Below, in pieces: positions 62,274 to 64,000 of a stretch of DNA of 64,000 nt. Below the pieces are notes generated by a model. The model had not been told where the DNA came from. It did not search any database and saw only the letters and a program-made list of their open reading frames with translations. Every line of letters begins with the position of its first letter. Position 1 is the stretch's first letter. The DNA lies in the NCBI RefSeq assembly GCF_003443875.1, contig NZ_CP027482.1:2914001-2978000 (forward strand), given 5' to 3'. The DNA is from Aeromicrobium sp. A1-2. Lineage in GTDB: Bacteria; Actinomycetota; Actinomycetes; Propionibacteriales; Nocardioidaceae. The position numbers and the translations under genes were made by a program.

Positions 62274-63313
62274 CGTCTGCCCTGCAGACCTGCGGCCTGA
62301 CCAAGCGCTTTGCCGGCACCACGGCCGTCGACGGGGTCGACCTCGACCTCGCGCCCGGATCGTTCACCGCGCTGCTGGGCCCGTCCGGCTGCGGCAAGAG
62401 CACCACGCTGCAGATGATCGCCGGGCTCGTCGCGCCCGATGCCGGGCGCGTCACGGTCGACGGCCGTGACATGGCGGCCGTCCGGACCGAGCAGCGGCCG
62501 ATCTCGTTGGTGTTCCAGAAGCCGCTGCTGTTCCCCCACCTGTCGGTCACCCAGAACGTCGGCTTCGGCCTGCGGATGCAGCACACTCCTCGTGGGGTGA
62601 TCGCCGACCGCGTCGCCGCGATGCTCCAGCGAGTCCAGCTCGACGGTCTCGGGCATCGCCGTCCACATGAGCTGTCCGGTGGCCAGGAGCAACGCGTCGC
62701 CCTGGCCCGCGCGCTCGTGCTGGAGCCATCGGTGCTGCTCCTGGACGAACCGTTCTCGCAGCTCGATGCCTCATTGCGTCTCGAGATGCGCCACCTGGTG
62801 CGTGGGCTGCACGACTCGACGGGTGTCACGACGGTCTTCGTGACCCACGACCAGGCCGAGGCGGTGGACATCTCCGATGAGATCGTCCTGATGCTGGACG
62901 GTCGGATCGAGGCTCAGGGCAACCCCGAGCAGCTGTACGTCGCCCCGCCGACGTTGGCGACGGCTCGATTCTTCGGTGTCACCAACGAGCTCACCGGCAC
63001 CGCCGGCGACGGAGCCTTCAGCCTCGCCGGAAGCGACCTCGCGATGGACGCCGGCACGGTCCGTGGGCCGGCGGTCCTGACGATCCGGCCCGAGGCCATC
63101 GAATTGCGATCCGGTGCCACCGCCGACACCGTCAGCCTGGCCGTGGAGTCGGTGCGTTTCGCCGGGGCCTTCCTGGCCGTGAACGGGCGCACCGCCGACG
63201 ATCAGCTCGTGACCCTGCACGCACCGATCGGGACGTCCGCCGCCGTGGGCGAGACGATCCACCTCGGCCTCCCCCCTTCCCGCTGCACCGTCTTCCCCTG
63301 GAGCCCCCCATGA
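62270..63313 (+). CDS. YnjD-like ABC transporter ATPase
   Basis: A 347-residue ATPase. Walker A GPSGCGKSTTLQMIAG is at about 37-52, Q-loop LVFQKPLLFPHLSVTQN, signature LSGGQEQRVALARALV (about 135-150), Walker B VLLLDEPFSQLDAS (about 155-168) and H-loop VFVTHDQAEAV (about 188-198). Unlike the short YnjD it has a C-terminal TOBE-like domain (about 240-347). It overlaps the permease by 4 bp and the VTT-domain gene by 4 bp, so five genes are translationally linked. Confidence 0.9.
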   Translation: MTSALQTCGLTKRFAGTTAVDGVDLDLAPGSFTALLGPSGCGKSTTLQMIAGLVAPDAGRVTVDGRDMAAVRTEQRPISLVFQKPLLFPHLSVTQNVGFGLRMQHTPRGVIADRVAAMLQRVQLDGLGHRRPHELSGGQEQRVALARALVLEPSVLLLDEPFSQLDASLRLEMRHLVRGLHDSTGVTTVFVTHDQAEAVDISDEIVLMLDGRIEAQGNPEQLYVAPPTLATARFFGVTNELTGTAGDGAFSLAGSDLAMDAGTVRGPAVLTIRPEAIELRSGATADTVSLAVESVRFAGAFLAVNGRTADDQLVTLHAPIGTSAAVGETIHLGLPPSRCTVFPWSPP

Positions 63314-63993
63314 GCCGCCGCCAGATCGCCATCCGCCTCGCAGTGCTTGCCGCCGCCATCTCCGGCTTCGTTCTCCTGGAGACCCAGGTCGGGCTACCCG
63401 GCCTCACCGAGGTCCAGGACTACTTCAACGGCCTGGGCTGGATCGCCCTGCCGGCGTTCGCGGTGTTCTACGCCTCGGCAACCCTGCTCCCGCTGCCCAA
63501 GGCCGTCTGCACGATCGCCGGTGGCGCGATCTTCGGGTTCTGGCTCGGTCTCGTGGTCGTGCTGGTGGGTGCCGTCGCCGGCTCGACCGGCGCGTTCGCG
63601 GGGGCCCGCTGGCTGGGTCGGGACTCGGTGCGTGGCCTGACCGCCGACCGGGTCCGCAAGGTCGACGCCCAGATCGGTGAACGGGGCTTCCTCACGGTGC
63701 TGGGTGCCCGGCTGCTGCCGGTCATCCCCTTCACAACGATCAACTACATCTTCGGCCTGACCTCGGTGAAGCTGCGGGCCTACGTCATCGCGACCGCCGT
63801 CGGGATCATCCCCGGGACCGCGGTCTACGTCGCTGTCGGCGCGTACGGCTTCTCGCCGGGCTCGTGGCCCTTCGCGATCACCGTGACCGGCCTGGTGGTG
63901 CTGACGGTCGTCGGCACGGTGCACGCGAGGCGGACCGCCCGCCGACCCGTCACGACCGGGTCAGCCACCGGCGAAGACGCAGCAACACCCTGA
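63310..63993 (+). CDS. VTT-domain (TVP38/DedA-like) membrane protein
   Basis: A 227-residue membrane protein. The VTT/SNARE-associated pattern is clear: PAFAVFYASATLLPLPKAVC, then AGGAIFGFWLGLVVVLVGAV, a reentrant AGSTGAFAGARWLGRD (about 94-109), and RLLPVIPFTTINYIFGLTSV (about 138-157). About five spans in all. It resembles E. coli YdjX/YdjZ, whose genes lie next to ynjBCD. Members move or arrange phospholipids or undecaprenyl phosphate, which suits an operon with a phosphatidyltransferase. The window ends 7 bp after its stop; the operon may continue. Confidence 0.85.
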   Translation: MSRRQIAIRLAVLAAAISGFVLLETQVGLPGLTEVQDYFNGLGWIALPAFAVFYASATLLPLPKAVCTIAGGAIFGFWLGLVVVLVGAVAGSTGAFAGARWLGRDSVRGLTADRVRKVDAQIGERGFLTVLGARLLPVIPFTTINYIFGLTSVKLRAYVIATAVGIIPGTAVYVAVGAYGFSPGSWPFAITVTGLVVLTVVGTVHARRTARRPVTTGSATGEDAATP

Positions 63994-64000
63994 CCGCGCG

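Overview
The window is high-GC DNA from an actinobacterium. WhiB, a cAMP-type Crp, MarP, an Asd/LysC pair, GTG starts and many -10 hexamers lying 6-7 nt before start codons (leaderless genes) all fit. The gene order marP / NUDIX / TlpA / nth / crp / MBL / RidA / DUF4177 / two ArsA-like ATPases / whiB / ponA / metallophosphoesterase matches, from memory, the Mycobacterium tuberculosis Rv3671c-Rv3683 block. Overall style suggests Propionibacteriales (Nocardioides/Aeromicrobium-like); that is inference.

Region 1 (1-12149) is this conserved core: cell-envelope and redox genes in short divergent operons, mostly with 4-bp ATGA overlaps, ending in tRNA-Pro(CGG).

Region 2 (12150-27432) is a mobile hotspot built on the 3' end of tRNA-Pro. 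Two almost identical IS481-like elements (12150-13478 and 25983-27313) bracket a 12.5-kb integrative element (13490-25984). A third IS remnant follows. Three copies of the last 15 bases of the tRNA mark successive insertions. The inner element has inverted-repeat ends that rebuild a recombinase-type attP. It carries a divergent tyrosine recombinase coupled to a DDE-like protein, two related HTH proteins, a complete type I restriction-modification operon with an extra small membrane protein, and three unrecognised cargo genes. Its base composition is visibly lower in GC.

Region 3 (27433-46590) is chromosomal: acetoacetyl-CoA synthetase, aspartate semialdehyde dehydrogenase and aspartokinase, RecR, a TetR-regulated D-aminoacylase-like operon with a perfect 26-bp operator, a PabB-PabC-PabA triple fusion, DnaX, a ThrE-type exporter, a two-subunit acyl-CoA dehydrogenase, the SRP RNA gene, and tRNA-Ser(GGA) with a small integration scar.

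Region 4 (46590-49480) is a short variable stretch with an IS30 remnant, a secreted repeat protein and a lipoprotein.

Region 5 (49489-56301) is a LacI-controlled sugar ABC operon with a GH32-like hydrolase and a separate MsiK-type ATPase. Two LacI operators and two Crp-like sites are visible. Region 6 (56308-63993) holds a DUF4032 protein, a haloalkane dehalogenase-like hydrolase, and an operon resembling Escherichia coli ynjBCDF plus ydjX/ydjZ (phosphatidyltransferase, ABC importer, VTT-domain membrane protein), whose function is not known.
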